In this document: positions 37,434 through 45,258 of the stretch, piece by piece
Numbering within the stretch: the first letter of the stretch is position 1
How the letters are laid out: every line of letters begins with the position of its first letter
Assembly (NCBI GenBank): GCA_943789165.1
Contig: CALSTB010000004.1
Coordinates: 186,001 to 250,000 of the forward strand
DNA from: an uncultured Bacteroidia bacterium
GTDB taxonomy: Bacteria; Bacteroidota; Bacteroidia; NS11-12g; UBA9320
DNA length: 64,000 nucleotides
Direction of reading: 5' to 3'
The notes under the pieces: generated by a model
What the model saw: the letters and a program-made list of their open reading frames with translations, nothing else
What the model was told of the DNA's origin: nothing
Database searches by the model: none
Made by a program: the position numbers and the translations under genes

Positions 37434-37973
37434 CTATTTTTTAGGTGCTAACATTATAATCATTTTCTTCCCTTCCATTTTTGGCATTTGCTCAAGCTTT
37501 GCACAATCCTGCAGCTTTTCAGCAAATTGTAATAATAGAAGTTCCCCCCGCTCTTTGTGTACAATTGTTCGTCCTCTAAAGAAAACGTACGCTCGTACTT
37601 TATTTCCTTCTTGCAGAAACTTTTCTGCATGCTTTCTTTTGAACTCTACATCATGATCGTCCGTATTAGGGCCGAACCTGATCTCCTTTACAACAACTTT
37701 CTGCTGCTTAGACTTGAGTTCTTTTTGTTTCTTCTTCTGCTCGTATAAAAACTTATTATAGTCTAGAATCTTACAAACCGGAGGCTTAGCGTTAGGAGAT
37801 ATTTCCACCAAATCTAGCTCGGCTTCAACAGCCATTTTTAATGCTTCTGCTAATGGTACAATCTGTGGCTCTCCGTCGCCAACAAGGCGAATTGGGTCAA
37901 CTCTAATGTGTCTGTTAATCCTGTGGAGGGCTTCCTGCCTTTTTCTAGGCCCTTTTGCTTTAACTCTTTTCAA
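37434..37973 (-). CDS. infC: Translation initiation factor IF-3, TTG start
   Basis: The 179-residue protein has the N-domain [21 protein letters not shown] and the linker with [20 protein letters not shown]. The C-domain has [42 protein letters not shown]-3 splits the subunits and checks the start codon. The only plausible start is TTG at 37973, six bases after the thrS stop. Rare start codons in infC are known to allow IF-3 to limit its own synthesis, and this gene fits that. Confidence 0.96.
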   Translation of the reverse strand: MKRVKAKGPRKRQEALHRINRHIRVDPIRLVGDGEPQIVPLAEALKMAVEAELDLVEISPNAKPPVCKILDYNKFLYEQKKKQKELKSKQQKVVVKEIRFGPNTDDHDVEFKRKHAEKFLQEGNKVRAYVFFRGRTIVHKERGELLLLQFAEKLQDCAKLEQMPKMEGKKMIIMLAPKK

Positions 37974-37979
37974 AAATTT

Positions 37980-39911
37980 CTAATCGACTAATGTTTTATT
38001 AAAATACGTTACAAACTCATCTTGACTCATTGTTCCAAGGTCTCCTTCTTTGTGCTTTCGGACTGAAACCGACTCATTATCAGCTTCTTGCTCTCCGATT
38101 ATCAACATAAAAGGTATCTTTTGAACCTCCGAATCTCGAATCTTTTTTCCTATTTTTTCGTTCCTGTCGTCAACGAAGCCGCGAATATCGTGATTATTCA
38201 GATACTTTAAAACTTTTTGACAGTAATCATTGTATTTCTCACTGATTGGTAAAATGGAAATTTGTTCAGGACTTAACCATAATGGAAAATCACCAGCACA
38301 ATGTTCTATCAAAACACCAATAAAACGCTCCAATGAACCAAACGGTGCACGGTGAATCATCACCGGTCTGTGCTTCTGATTATCTGCCCCAACATATTCC
38401 AATTCAAATCTTTCCGGAAGGTTGTAATCTACCTGTATCGTTCCCAATTGCCACTTTCTGCCAATTGCGTCTTTTACCATGAAGTCTAGCTTCGGACCAT
38501 AAAAGGCAGCTTCTCCATATTCCGTTACGGTCTCTAAGTTACGTTCTTTGGTTGCTTCAATAATGGCCGCTTCAGCTTTTTCCCAATTTTCATCCGAACC
38601 AATGTATTTAGATCGGTCTTCTTTATCACGTAAGGAAATTTGTGCTGTAAAGCTGTCGAAACCTAATTTCTTAAAAACATATAATACCAAATCAATCACC
38701 TCAATAAATTCAGATTTGATTTGATCTTGGGTACAGAAAATATGTGCATCATCTTGCGTAAAACCTCTTACTCGGGCTAAACCATTCAATTCACCTGATT
38801 GCTCATAACGATAAACCGTACCAAATTCTGCGATACGCATTGGTAATTCTTTGTACGAGTGCGGCTTGAATTTGTACACTTCACAGTGATGCGGACAATT
38901 CATCGGTTTTAACAAAAACTCTTCATCCTCGTTAGGTGTTTTAATAGGTTGAAATGAATCTGCACCATATTTCTCATAGTGACCACTGGTTACATACAAT
39001 TCTTTCTTACCAATATGAGGAGTGACCACAGGTAAATAACCTCGTTCGATTTGCGCCTGTCGCATAAATTTCTCCAAACGCTCACGAACCGCTGTTCCTT
39101 TCGGTAACCATATCGGTAGACCTGCACCAACCTTCTCACTAAAAGTGAAAAGCTCCATCTCTTTTCCTAGTTTCTTATGGTCGCGTTTTTTCGCTTCCTC
39201 GAGCATGTGTAAATGCTCTTTTAATTCTTTTTGTTTTGGAAAAGAAACGGCGTAAACACGAGTCAATTGCTTGCTAGTAACATCACCAAGCCAATACGCG
39301 CCAGCAACTAACATGAGTTTCACTGCCTTGATTTTTCCCGTACTTGGTATGTGCGGACCTTTACACAAATCTGTAAAATTTCCTTGCTCATAAAAAGTGA
39401 TTGAACCATCTTCAAGCCGCTCTAACAAATCTAGCTTGTACGGATCTTCCTTCTTTTTGAAGTACTCAATGGCCTCAGCTTTTGAAATATCTATTCGCTT
39501 GTAAGTATTATCCTCACGAGCTAATTCCAACATCTTCGCTTCAACTTTTGGAAATTCAGTCGCAGAAAATGGTTGGTCACCAAAATCAATGTCGTAATAA
39601 AAACCGTTGTCGATTGGAGGTCCAATACCCAACTTGATTCCAGGGTATAATGCCTCCATCGCTTCAGCCAATAAATGCGCAGAACTGTGCCAAAAGGTAG
39701 ATTTACCTTCATTGTCGTTCCACGTTAATAATTGCAAGGTCGAAGATTCTTGAATAGGTCGCGTTGCGTCCCAAACTTCTCCGTTAATCTTTGCTGCTAA
39801 TACGTTTCTGGCTAAACCTTCACTGATGCTTAGGGCAACATCCATAGCTGTCGCGCCTTGTGGGAATTCCCGAGTACTACCGTCGGGAAGCGTAATAATA
39901 ATGTTGTTCAA
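37980..39911 (-). CDS. thrS: Threonine-tRNA ligase
   Basis: The 643-residue protein has the TGS domain (residues 1-62), the editing domain with [16 protein letters not shown] and [13 protein letters not shown], the class II catalytic core with [35 protein letters not shown]-type motifs, and a C-terminal anticodon-binding domain. It charges tRNA-Thr. The start is TTG at 39911; no ATG lies upstream in the frame. It is the first gene of the thrS-infC-rpmI-rplT operon. Confidence 0.97.
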   Translation of the reverse strand: MNNIIITLPDGSTREFPQGATAMDVALSISEGLARNVLAAKINGEVWDATRPIQESSTLQLLTWNDNEGKSTFWHSSAHLLAEAMEALYPGIKLGIGPPIDNGFYYDIDFGDQPFSATEFPKVEAKMLELAREDNTYKRIDISKAEAIEYFKKKEDPYKLDLLERLEDGSITFYEQGNFTDLCKGPHIPSTGKIKAVKLMLVAGAYWLGDVTSKQLTRVYAVSFPKQKELKEHLHMLEEAKKRDHKKLGKEMELFTFSEKVGAGLPIWLPKGTAVRERLEKFMRQAQIERGYLPVVTPHIGKKELYVTSGHYEKYGADSFQPIKTPNEDEEFLLKPMNCPHHCEVYKFKPHSYKELPMRIAEFGTVYRYEQSGELNGLARVRGFTQDDAHIFCTQDQIKSEFIEVIDLVLYVFKKLGFDSFTAQISLRDKEDRSKYIGSDENWEKAEAAIIEATKERNLETVTEYGEAAFYGPKLDFMVKDAIGRKWQLGTIQVDYNLPERFELEYVGADNQKHRPVMIHRAPFGSLERFIGVLIEHCAGDFPLWLSPEQISILPISEKYNDYCQKVLKYLNNHDIRGFVDDRNEKIGKKIRDSEVQKIPFMLIIGEQEADNESVSVRKHKEGDLGTMSQDEFVTYFNKTLVD

Positions 39912-39958
39912 TGTACTTTTTGTTATGCCTTCAATCCTTACAAACGGCGACAGGCGTG

Positions 39959-40981
39959 TTACTTATTTTGTATTCTTATTAATGCTTGTTTCGCAAGGTC
40001 AAAATTGGGGTCAACCTGTAAACACCTGTTGTAATGTTCTCGAGCCATGTCATGCATTTTTTTGCTTTCATGACTAAGTCCCAACATATAATGACCTTTC
40101 GCAAATTCAGGTGCAAATTTAATCGCAATACGAAAATGTTCGATCGCTCGGTCATAATTATTTCTTTCGAGCAACACATACCCCGTATTATAGTACGCAT
40201 AATAGTGTTGTGAATTAATATCAATGGTCTTTTGATAATTGACAATAGCACTGTCTGACATACCCATACGCTGATAAATTAATCCGATTGCGTAATGGGC
40301 TTCGTCGCTAAATTCATCCGCTAAAATTGCGTTGCGGAAATACGTAATTGCAATGGTATCATTGGTGTTGGTATACAACTGACCAAGCTGAAACAAGGAG
40401 TTGTAATGGAATAAATCTATCTGTACCGCACGCTGAAATGCGGTAATCGCGGCAGAAGTATCCCCACGCTCTTTTAGAACCATTCCTTGGTAAAAGTGAC
40501 CTTCGACGTTGGAAGCATTTACTTTTTCTAATTTTTTAAAAACATTTAAACTATTGTCGAATTGCCGTACAAAAAGATAAAACTGACCAAGTTTGAGCAA
40601 GGCATTTTCGTTTGTAGGCTCAACCTCCACTGCCTTTTCATAGTCAGTTAACGCCAACTTAGTTTCATTAAGCGCCATATTTACTTCAGCCCGACTCACT
40701 ATATATTTGGCGTTTGTCGGAGCCATTTCGATGGCAGTGTTTAAATCAGCTAAAGCCAGTTTGAATCTCTTTGATTTTACCAGTTCCATTCCACGTTGAT
40801 ATCGATAATCGACGTTCTCAGGATATTTGTCAATCCGCTTTGACCATTCTTGAACCGCCAAACTCAACGTTGTGTCTCCTAACAATGGATCGTCACTACT
40901 GGAACCAAACCACCCACCACAGGATGTAAGACCAATTGTTAGACCAATGATGAGGAGAAAGAATATCTTATTTTTTGCCAT
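39959..40981 (-). CDS. TPR repeat lipoprotein
   Basis: The 340-residue protein has a lipoprotein signal (hydrophobic stretch, then LTSCGG). It is almost wholly made of about eight TPR units, for example [58 protein letters not shown], and [32 protein letters not shown]. Such proteins hold protein partners at the envelope; the partner is unknown. It precedes thrS by 48 bases and is divergent from hmgA. Confidence 0.88.
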   Translation of the reverse strand: MAKNKIFFLLIIGLTIGLTSCGGWFGSSSDDPLLGDTTLSLAVQEWSKRIDKYPENVDYRYQRGMELVKSKRFKLALADLNTAIEMAPTNAKYIVSRAEVNMALNETKLALTDYEKAVEVEPTNENALLKLGQFYLFVRQFDNSLNVFKKLEKVNASNVEGHFYQGMVLKERGDTSAAITAFQRAVQIDLFHYNSLFQLGQLYTNTNDTIAITYFRNAILADEFSDEAHYAIGLIYQRMGMSDSAIVNYQKTIDINSQHYYAYYNTGYVLLERNNYDRAIEHFRIAIKFAPEFAKGHYMLGLSHESKKMHDMAREHYNRCLQVDPNFDLAKQALIRIQNK

Positions 40982-41004
40982 TTTTATTATGGGTCGAATT
41001 TCGA

Positions 41005-41012
41005 TAATTTTG
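41005..41012 (+). promoter_or_regulatory. Bacteroidota -7 promoter element before hmgA
   Basis: TAATTTTG matches TAnnTTTG, 22 bases before the hmgA ATG, in the short gap to the divergent TPR gene. Confidence 0.5.
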
Positions 41013-41034
41013 ACGACTAAAGAACAGAAACCTC

Positions 41035-42192
41035 ATGCCTTTTTACCACCGTTTAGGAGAGATCCCACAAAAGAGACATACGCAATATCGCAAACCTGAT
41101 GGTTCGTTATATGCTGAAGAACTGATAAGTACTGAGGGTTTCTCGAACATTCTTTCCTTGGTGTATCACTGTCATCCTCCAACGCTTGTTAAAGATATAG
41201 AGGATCCAATTGATAAACGTCCAAAATATGTGGTTGAAAATAACCTACGACATCGCAGTTTTTTGACCTTTAATACAAAGCCCAACGCCGATTACATCGA
41301 AAGCCGTGTTGTGTTAATGGGTAACAGAGATTTGCTGATTACTTCTGCCGCACCGTCCAAGAGCATGACAGATTATTTCTTTAAAAACACGGATTCTGAT
41401 GAAGTGATATTTGTTCATGAAGGCAGCGGAACTTTAAAAACCATTTATGGTCAAATCACATTTGGCTACGGCGATTATCTGGTAATCCCTCGAGGAACCA
41501 TTTATCAATTGCATTTTAAAGACGCGAATAACCGTTTGTTTATCACTGAAAGCTTTACACCTGTCTATCCACCAAAAAGATATCTAAATAAATTCGGGCA
41601 GTTTTTAGAGCACAGTCCGTATTGTGAACGTGACATTCGTCTACCTGAAAACCTTGAAACCCACGATGAAAAAGGGTCGTTTAAGGTGATGACCAAAAAA
41701 TCGGGATACATCTTTCCTTACACCTTTGCTACGCATCCATTCGATGCTGTAGGGTGGGATGGATATGTCTATCCTTACGCCTTTAATATTGATAATTTTG
41801 AACCGATAACAGGTCGTGTTCATCAACCACCACCAGTGCATCAAACCTTTGAAGGACACAATTTTGTGATCTGTTCGTTTGTGCCTCGTTTGTACGACTA
41901 CCATCCAGATGCCGTGCCAGCACCTTACAACCACAGCAATGTCGACAGCGATGAAATTTTGTACTACGTCGACGGTGACTTCATGAGTCGCAAACACGTG
42001 GAACGTGGCATGATTACATTACATCCAAAAGGTATTCCGCACGGACCTCATCCTGGTACCGTCGAAAAAAGTATCGGTCAGAAAGAAACCAAAGAACTCG
42101 CGGTGATGATTGATCCTTTTTACCCATTAAACATTACTGAAGAAGCAATGGCGATGGAGGACAAGAATTACTGGAAGAGTTGGGTGGAGTAG
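41035..42192 (+). CDS. hmgA: Homogentisate 1,2-dioxygenase
   Basis: The 385-residue cupin-fold protein carries the iron site in HNFVICSFVPRLYDYHPDAVPAPYNHSNVDSDEILYYVDG and GIPHGPHPG (His, Glu and His ligands). It also has VIPRGTIYQLHF. It opens the ring of homogentisate to maleylacetoacetate in phenylalanine and tyrosine breakdown. It is shorter than the human enzyme (445) but in the range of bacterial forms. No other tyrosine pathway gene is adjacent, although the acetoacetate-activating scoAB pair lies about 10 kb upstream. Confidence 0.93.
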   Translation: MPFYHRLGEIPQKRHTQYRKPDGSLYAEELISTEGFSNILSLVYHCHPPTLVKDIEDPIDKRPKYVVENNLRHRSFLTFNTKPNADYIESRVVLMGNRDLLITSAAPSKSMTDYFFKNTDSDEVIFVHEGSGTLKTIYGQITFGYGDYLVIPRGTIYQLHFKDANNRLFITESFTPVYPPKRYLNKFGQFLEHSPYCERDIRLPENLETHDEKGSFKVMTKKSGYIFPYTFATHPFDAVGWDGYVYPYAFNIDNFEPITGRVHQPPPVHQTFEGHNFVICSFVPRLYDYHPDAVPAPYNHSNVDSDEILYYVDGDFMSRKHVERGMITLHPKGIPHGPHPGTVEKSIGQKETKELAVMIDPFYPLNITEEAMAMEDKNYWKSWVE

Positions 42193-42253
42193 GTTAATGT
42201 CTGCATTATTGAATGTCTGAATATTTGATTTCAGATCGAAGATTTTCCTATGT

Positions 42254-42297
42254 CGTCATTCAGAGCTTACGACGGGCGGAGTAAGCGAAGAATCTCA
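42254..42297 (+). repeat. Intergenic palindromic repeat, copy 1
   Basis: Begins CGTCATTCAGAGCTTAC and ends GTAAGCGAAGAATCTCA. GCTTAC (42265-42270) and GTAAGC (42281-42286) pair as a 6-base stem. It shares both ends with the element at 54057-54107 and recalls short GTCATTC...GAATCTC intergenic repeats of many bacteria. Confidence 0.55.
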
Positions 42298-42342
42298 TTT
42301 CAGCTAACAACCAACTGCTAAACGCCAACAGCTAACGTATTT

Positions 42343-43122
42343 TTAATTAGCCAAAAACGCCTTCACCGCAATCCAATACTCCGCATGATCTGCTTCAGAA
42401 GTCCAAAGAGCACTAGAGCCGTGACGACCAGTTCCAGTTGGGGTAAACTGAGTTTTGTCCGTAGATTTTATATTGTCGAAAATCGCTTTGGTTTGACCCG
42501 CTTCACTTTTTGAAGATGTTAAAAAGGAAGGTTTGTCCAACTCTTTCACAGCATTGGCAACACTTACTCCGGTTAAATATTCACCAGGACTAAACGACAA
42601 CACCTTACTCACTTTTTCGTTTTCTGCTGCGATTTTTAATGCCAACGAACTGGAATACGAGCTCCCCCAAAGAATAATATTCTGATTATAATGTGCGGAG
42701 TACTTTGTGATAGCCGCTCGGATGTCTTGCTCAGCATCTAAGAAGGTTTGTCCTTTACCTTCTGCTTTTGCTTTTGCAGCAGTTTCATTTTTAACGCCAT
42801 TCACTGCATTTCCTGATCGTTGATCTAAAGCAATACAGTTAAAACCTAAGCTATTGAGTGTTACTGCAATTTCTTTGTATTCACCGCGGCTCCATCCAGC
42901 TTGGTGACACAATATAATGACAGGTTTAGTGCTGTCTACGTGATATTCATCTGCCGTCATTTCCAAACCATCTTCAGAAGTAAAAGTTACTGTAGCGGTA
43001 TATGCTGTGTCTGTATCTATGACTGTGTTGTCCGTTTTTTCAGCAGGTTCAGCTTCTGAAGTGCATGAAATCATCGCTAAACTTAATAGTACTGTGAATA
43101 TCATTGAAGTATGCAGTTTCAT
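42343..43122 (-). CDS. Alpha/beta hydrolase lipoprotein, dienelactone hydrolase-like
   Basis: The 259-residue protein has a lipoprotein signal (LAMISC) and an alpha/beta hydrolase domain: VIILCHQAGWSRGEY at the oxyanion site, LDQRSGN, the nucleophile Ser in LWGSSYSSSLAL (about residue 155), and a C-terminal His in GRHGSSALW. The substrate is unknown. It is divergent from the small membrane protein at 43199. An intergenic repeat lies between it and hmgA. Confidence 0.82.
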   Translation of the reverse strand: MKLHTSMIFTVLLSLAMISCTSEAEPAEKTDNTVIDTDTAYTATVTFTSEDGLEMTADEYHVDSTKPVIILCHQAGWSRGEYKEIAVTLNSLGFNCIALDQRSGNAVNGVKNETAAKAKAEGKGQTFLDAEQDIRAAITKYSAHYNQNIILWGSSYSSSLALKIAAENEKVSKVLSFSPGEYLTGVSVANAVKELDKPSFLTSSKSEAGQTKAIFDNIKSTDKTQFTPTGTGRHGSSALWTSEADHAEYWIAVKAFLAN

Positions 43123-43198
43123 TTCTTTTTTCTACGAATATACCCACCAGAAGGTCTCACCCGTCATTTTTAAGTTAGATATTAAATACCTTCGCCGC

Positions 43199-43630
43199 AT
43201 GCGAAAACTGAGCATTTTACGGAAAGTGTTGTCTGGTAGTTTTGTGCTATTTGTTCTTTGGGGTTTGGGTCCCATCATTCTGGAACTCTTTACAAAATCA
43301 AAAAGCGCTGATACCATCGGTTTAACAATCTTATTGTTGTCGATTACCTTAATTGCCCTGTTTTCTCTATCTCTCTGGCTGCCCTCTGAAAAAATAAATA
43401 CCTCTGCCCTCATTAAGTGGATGACGATAGTATTATTCATCCTAGCATCTATTGCCATATTCATTTTTGTCTACTCAAGTTGGATGTTGCTAGTCGTTTT
43501 TTTAGCCGTGGATTATGTCTGGATAAGACGGCTTATTAAAGGTGAGATGAAAACAGTCATAAATCTAACCTCCCTCACGGTCGTTTCTTTTTTACTGGCC
43601 ATCTATCTCTTTTTTGTCTTGGTGGTTTAA
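43199..43630 (+). CDS. Small integral membrane protein of unknown function
   Basis: The open frame extends to 43007, but upstream it overlaps the divergent hydrolase. The ATG at 43199 follows a TACCTTCG promoter-like element (43187-43194), so I chose it. The 143-residue protein has four or five hydrophobic segments (VLSGSFVLFVLWGLGPIILEL, TIGLTILLLSITLIALFSLSLW, MTIVLFILASIAIFIFVY and a C-terminal pair). No family is recognised. Confidence 0.6.
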   Translation: MRKLSILRKVLSGSFVLFVLWGLGPIILELFTKSKSADTIGLTILLLSITLIALFSLSLWLPSEKINTSALIKWMTIVLFILASIAIFIFVYSSWMLLVVFLAVDYVWIRRLIKGEMKTVINLTSLTVVSFLLAIYLFFVLVV

Positions 43631-43713
43631 TCGTCACAAAATCAGAGTGTTGTAGTATGAGTGTTTACAACCTGTTTTAAACTAATCAACGATTCACGAT
43701 TCTTTCATTTGCT

Positions 43714-43731
43714 GTTAACACAAGCGTAACA
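43714..43731 (+). promoter_or_regulatory. Possible Pho-box-like 11-base direct repeat
   Basis: GTTAACA (43714) and CGTAACA (43725) repeat with an 11-base period, the spacing of PhoB-type sites, and lie upstream of the lipoprotein-TonB receptor pair. A TATGACGTTTG stretch follows at 43739. Regulator identity is a guess. Confidence 0.3.
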
Positions 43732-43773
43732 TAGCCTTATGACGTTTGCACCAACAAAAAACGAAAGAGTAAA

Positions 43774-45159
43774 ATGATTACATCTAAAATGAGCCTGATT
43801 GCATTCCTAATGATGTGTTTAGGCGGCGCAATGTTAACGTCTTGTGGCGGTGATGAAAAGCCAATCACGACTGAGAGCACAAAGACATTGTATGAAGAGT
43901 CTACTGTTCTTGATGGAGATGGCAATGTTATCGAAAACATAACCACCATTACAGATCGAGGAGAAGGAGTTGGTACCATGACCTTCACAAAAGACATTAC
44001 TTGGGTATTAAACGGTTTGGTATTTGTCAACTCAGGTCAAACTTTAACCGTAGAGCCTGGGACCTTAATTAAAGGTAAATCAGGTCAAGGCGACAACGCT
44101 TCAGCATTAATTGTAGCCCGCGGCGGTATGATCATGGCCGAAGGAACTGCTTCAGAGCCAATTATTATGACGTCTGAGACTGATGGTGGTCAATTGCCAG
44201 CAACAGCACGTGGATTATGGGGTGGACTGATTGTACTAGGAAATGCAGGCTTGAATAGCTCTCCCGGTGAATCTGCCATTGAAGGTATTCCAACCTCAGA
44301 AACTAGAGGTTTATATGGAGGCGACAATGACGCTGACAACTCAGGTAAATTAGCTTATATCTCTATACGTCATGGCGGAACTGATATTGGTGCTGGCAAC
44401 GAAATAAACGGTTTGACACTTGGTGGTGTCGGACATGGTACTTCAATTCATCACATCGAAATTGTTGCCAACAACGACGATGGTGTTGAGTTCTTTGGAG
44501 GTACTGTCAACGTAAATAACATCTGTATTGCGTATTGTGGTGATGATAACGTCGATTACGACGAAGGTTGGAGGGGAAAAGCTCAGTTCATCTTTGTGAC
44601 TCAAGATCCAGCTTCTGGCGACAGAGGTGGTGAACACGATGGTGGAACTGACCCAGAAGATGCGCAGCCTTATGCAACACCAGTTTTTTACAACTGCACG
44701 TATATGGGTAACGGTGGTAAAAGAGCATTGACTTTTAGAGACAACGCTGGAGGCGAATACCACAATTCAATTTTCTACAACTGGGATAAAGGTGTAGACA
44801 TAGAAGACCTACCAGGCGATGGCGAAGATTCAAAGAAAAGATTTGAAGCCGGTCAGTTAAAAATCGTAGACAATATCTTTTACATGGTAGCAGGCGATGA
44901 CGTTGCAAAAATTATCCTAAGTGCAAGCTCGGACGCTGCTTTAGCCGATAAAGACTTAAATGGAACTGCTAATTCATCAGGAAACAAAGTTGAAGATCCA
45001 GGATTGGTTGGCGGTATCCCAACTAAAGATGTAACTGCAACTGGTCTTTCAGGAGATGGTTTTATCAAAAACGTAACATACAAAGGTGCTTTTGAGCCAG
45101 GTATAGATGCTTGGATTAAAGGTTGGACCAAAACCGACGCTGATGGCCTTATCAAGTAA
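43774..45159 (+). CDS. Surface lipoprotein, beta-helix-like, partner of TonB receptor
   Basis: The 461-residue protein has a lipoprotein signal (MLTSCGGDEKP; an ATG at 43789 is an alternative start). A short linker is followed by VFVNSGQTLTVEPGTLIKGKSGQG and then repeated strands with LIVLGNAGLNSS, YISIRHGGTDIGAGNEINGLTLGGVG and VEFFGGTVNVNNICIAYCGDDNVDYDEGW. These are typical of right-handed parallel beta-helix proteins. Cofactor or ligand is unknown. It is followed by a TonB-dependent receptor gene, a pairing seen often in Bacteroidota for substrate capture at the surface. A hairpin separates the two. Confidence 0.72.
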   Translation: MITSKMSLIAFLMMCLGGAMLTSCGGDEKPITTESTKTLYEESTVLDGDGNVIENITTITDRGEGVGTMTFTKDITWVLNGLVFVNSGQTLTVEPGTLIKGKSGQGDNASALIVARGGMIMAEGTASEPIIMTSETDGGQLPATARGLWGGLIVLGNAGLNSSPGESAIEGIPTSETRGLYGGDNDADNSGKLAYISIRHGGTDIGAGNEINGLTLGGVGHGTSIHHIEIVANNDDGVEFFGGTVNVNNICIAYCGDDNVDYDEGWRGKAQFIFVTQDPASGDRGGEHDGGTDPEDAQPYATPVFYNCTYMGNGGKRALTFRDNAGGEYHNSIFYNWDKGVDIEDLPGDGEDSKKRFEAGQLKIVDNIFYMVAGDDVAKIILSASSDAALADKDLNGTANSSGNKVEDPGLVGGIPTKDVTATGLSGDGFIKNVTYKGAFEPGIDAWIKGWTKTDADGLIK

Positions 45160-45191
45160 CTATAAAGTACAAACTCAATAAACCTGCTTAT

Positions 45192-45222
45192 GCAGCCCTA
45201 GATTATTCTTGGGCTGCTTTTC
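45192..45222 (+). terminator. Hairpin between the lipoprotein and TonB receptor genes
   Basis: GCAGCCC and GGGCTGC form a perfect 7-base stem with a 12-base loop, followed by TTTT. It sits 33 bases after the lipoprotein stop and 36 bases before the receptor start. It may end part of the transcription or set the ratio of the two products. Confidence 0.75.
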
Positions 45223-45258
45223 AGGTAAAGGTTTTTAATAAAAAGGAATACGTTAAAA

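Noticed and set aside
43007-43198. Upstream extension of the small membrane protein frame
   Set aside because: It overlaps the divergent hydrolase gene and the promoter-like element and later ATG give a better start.
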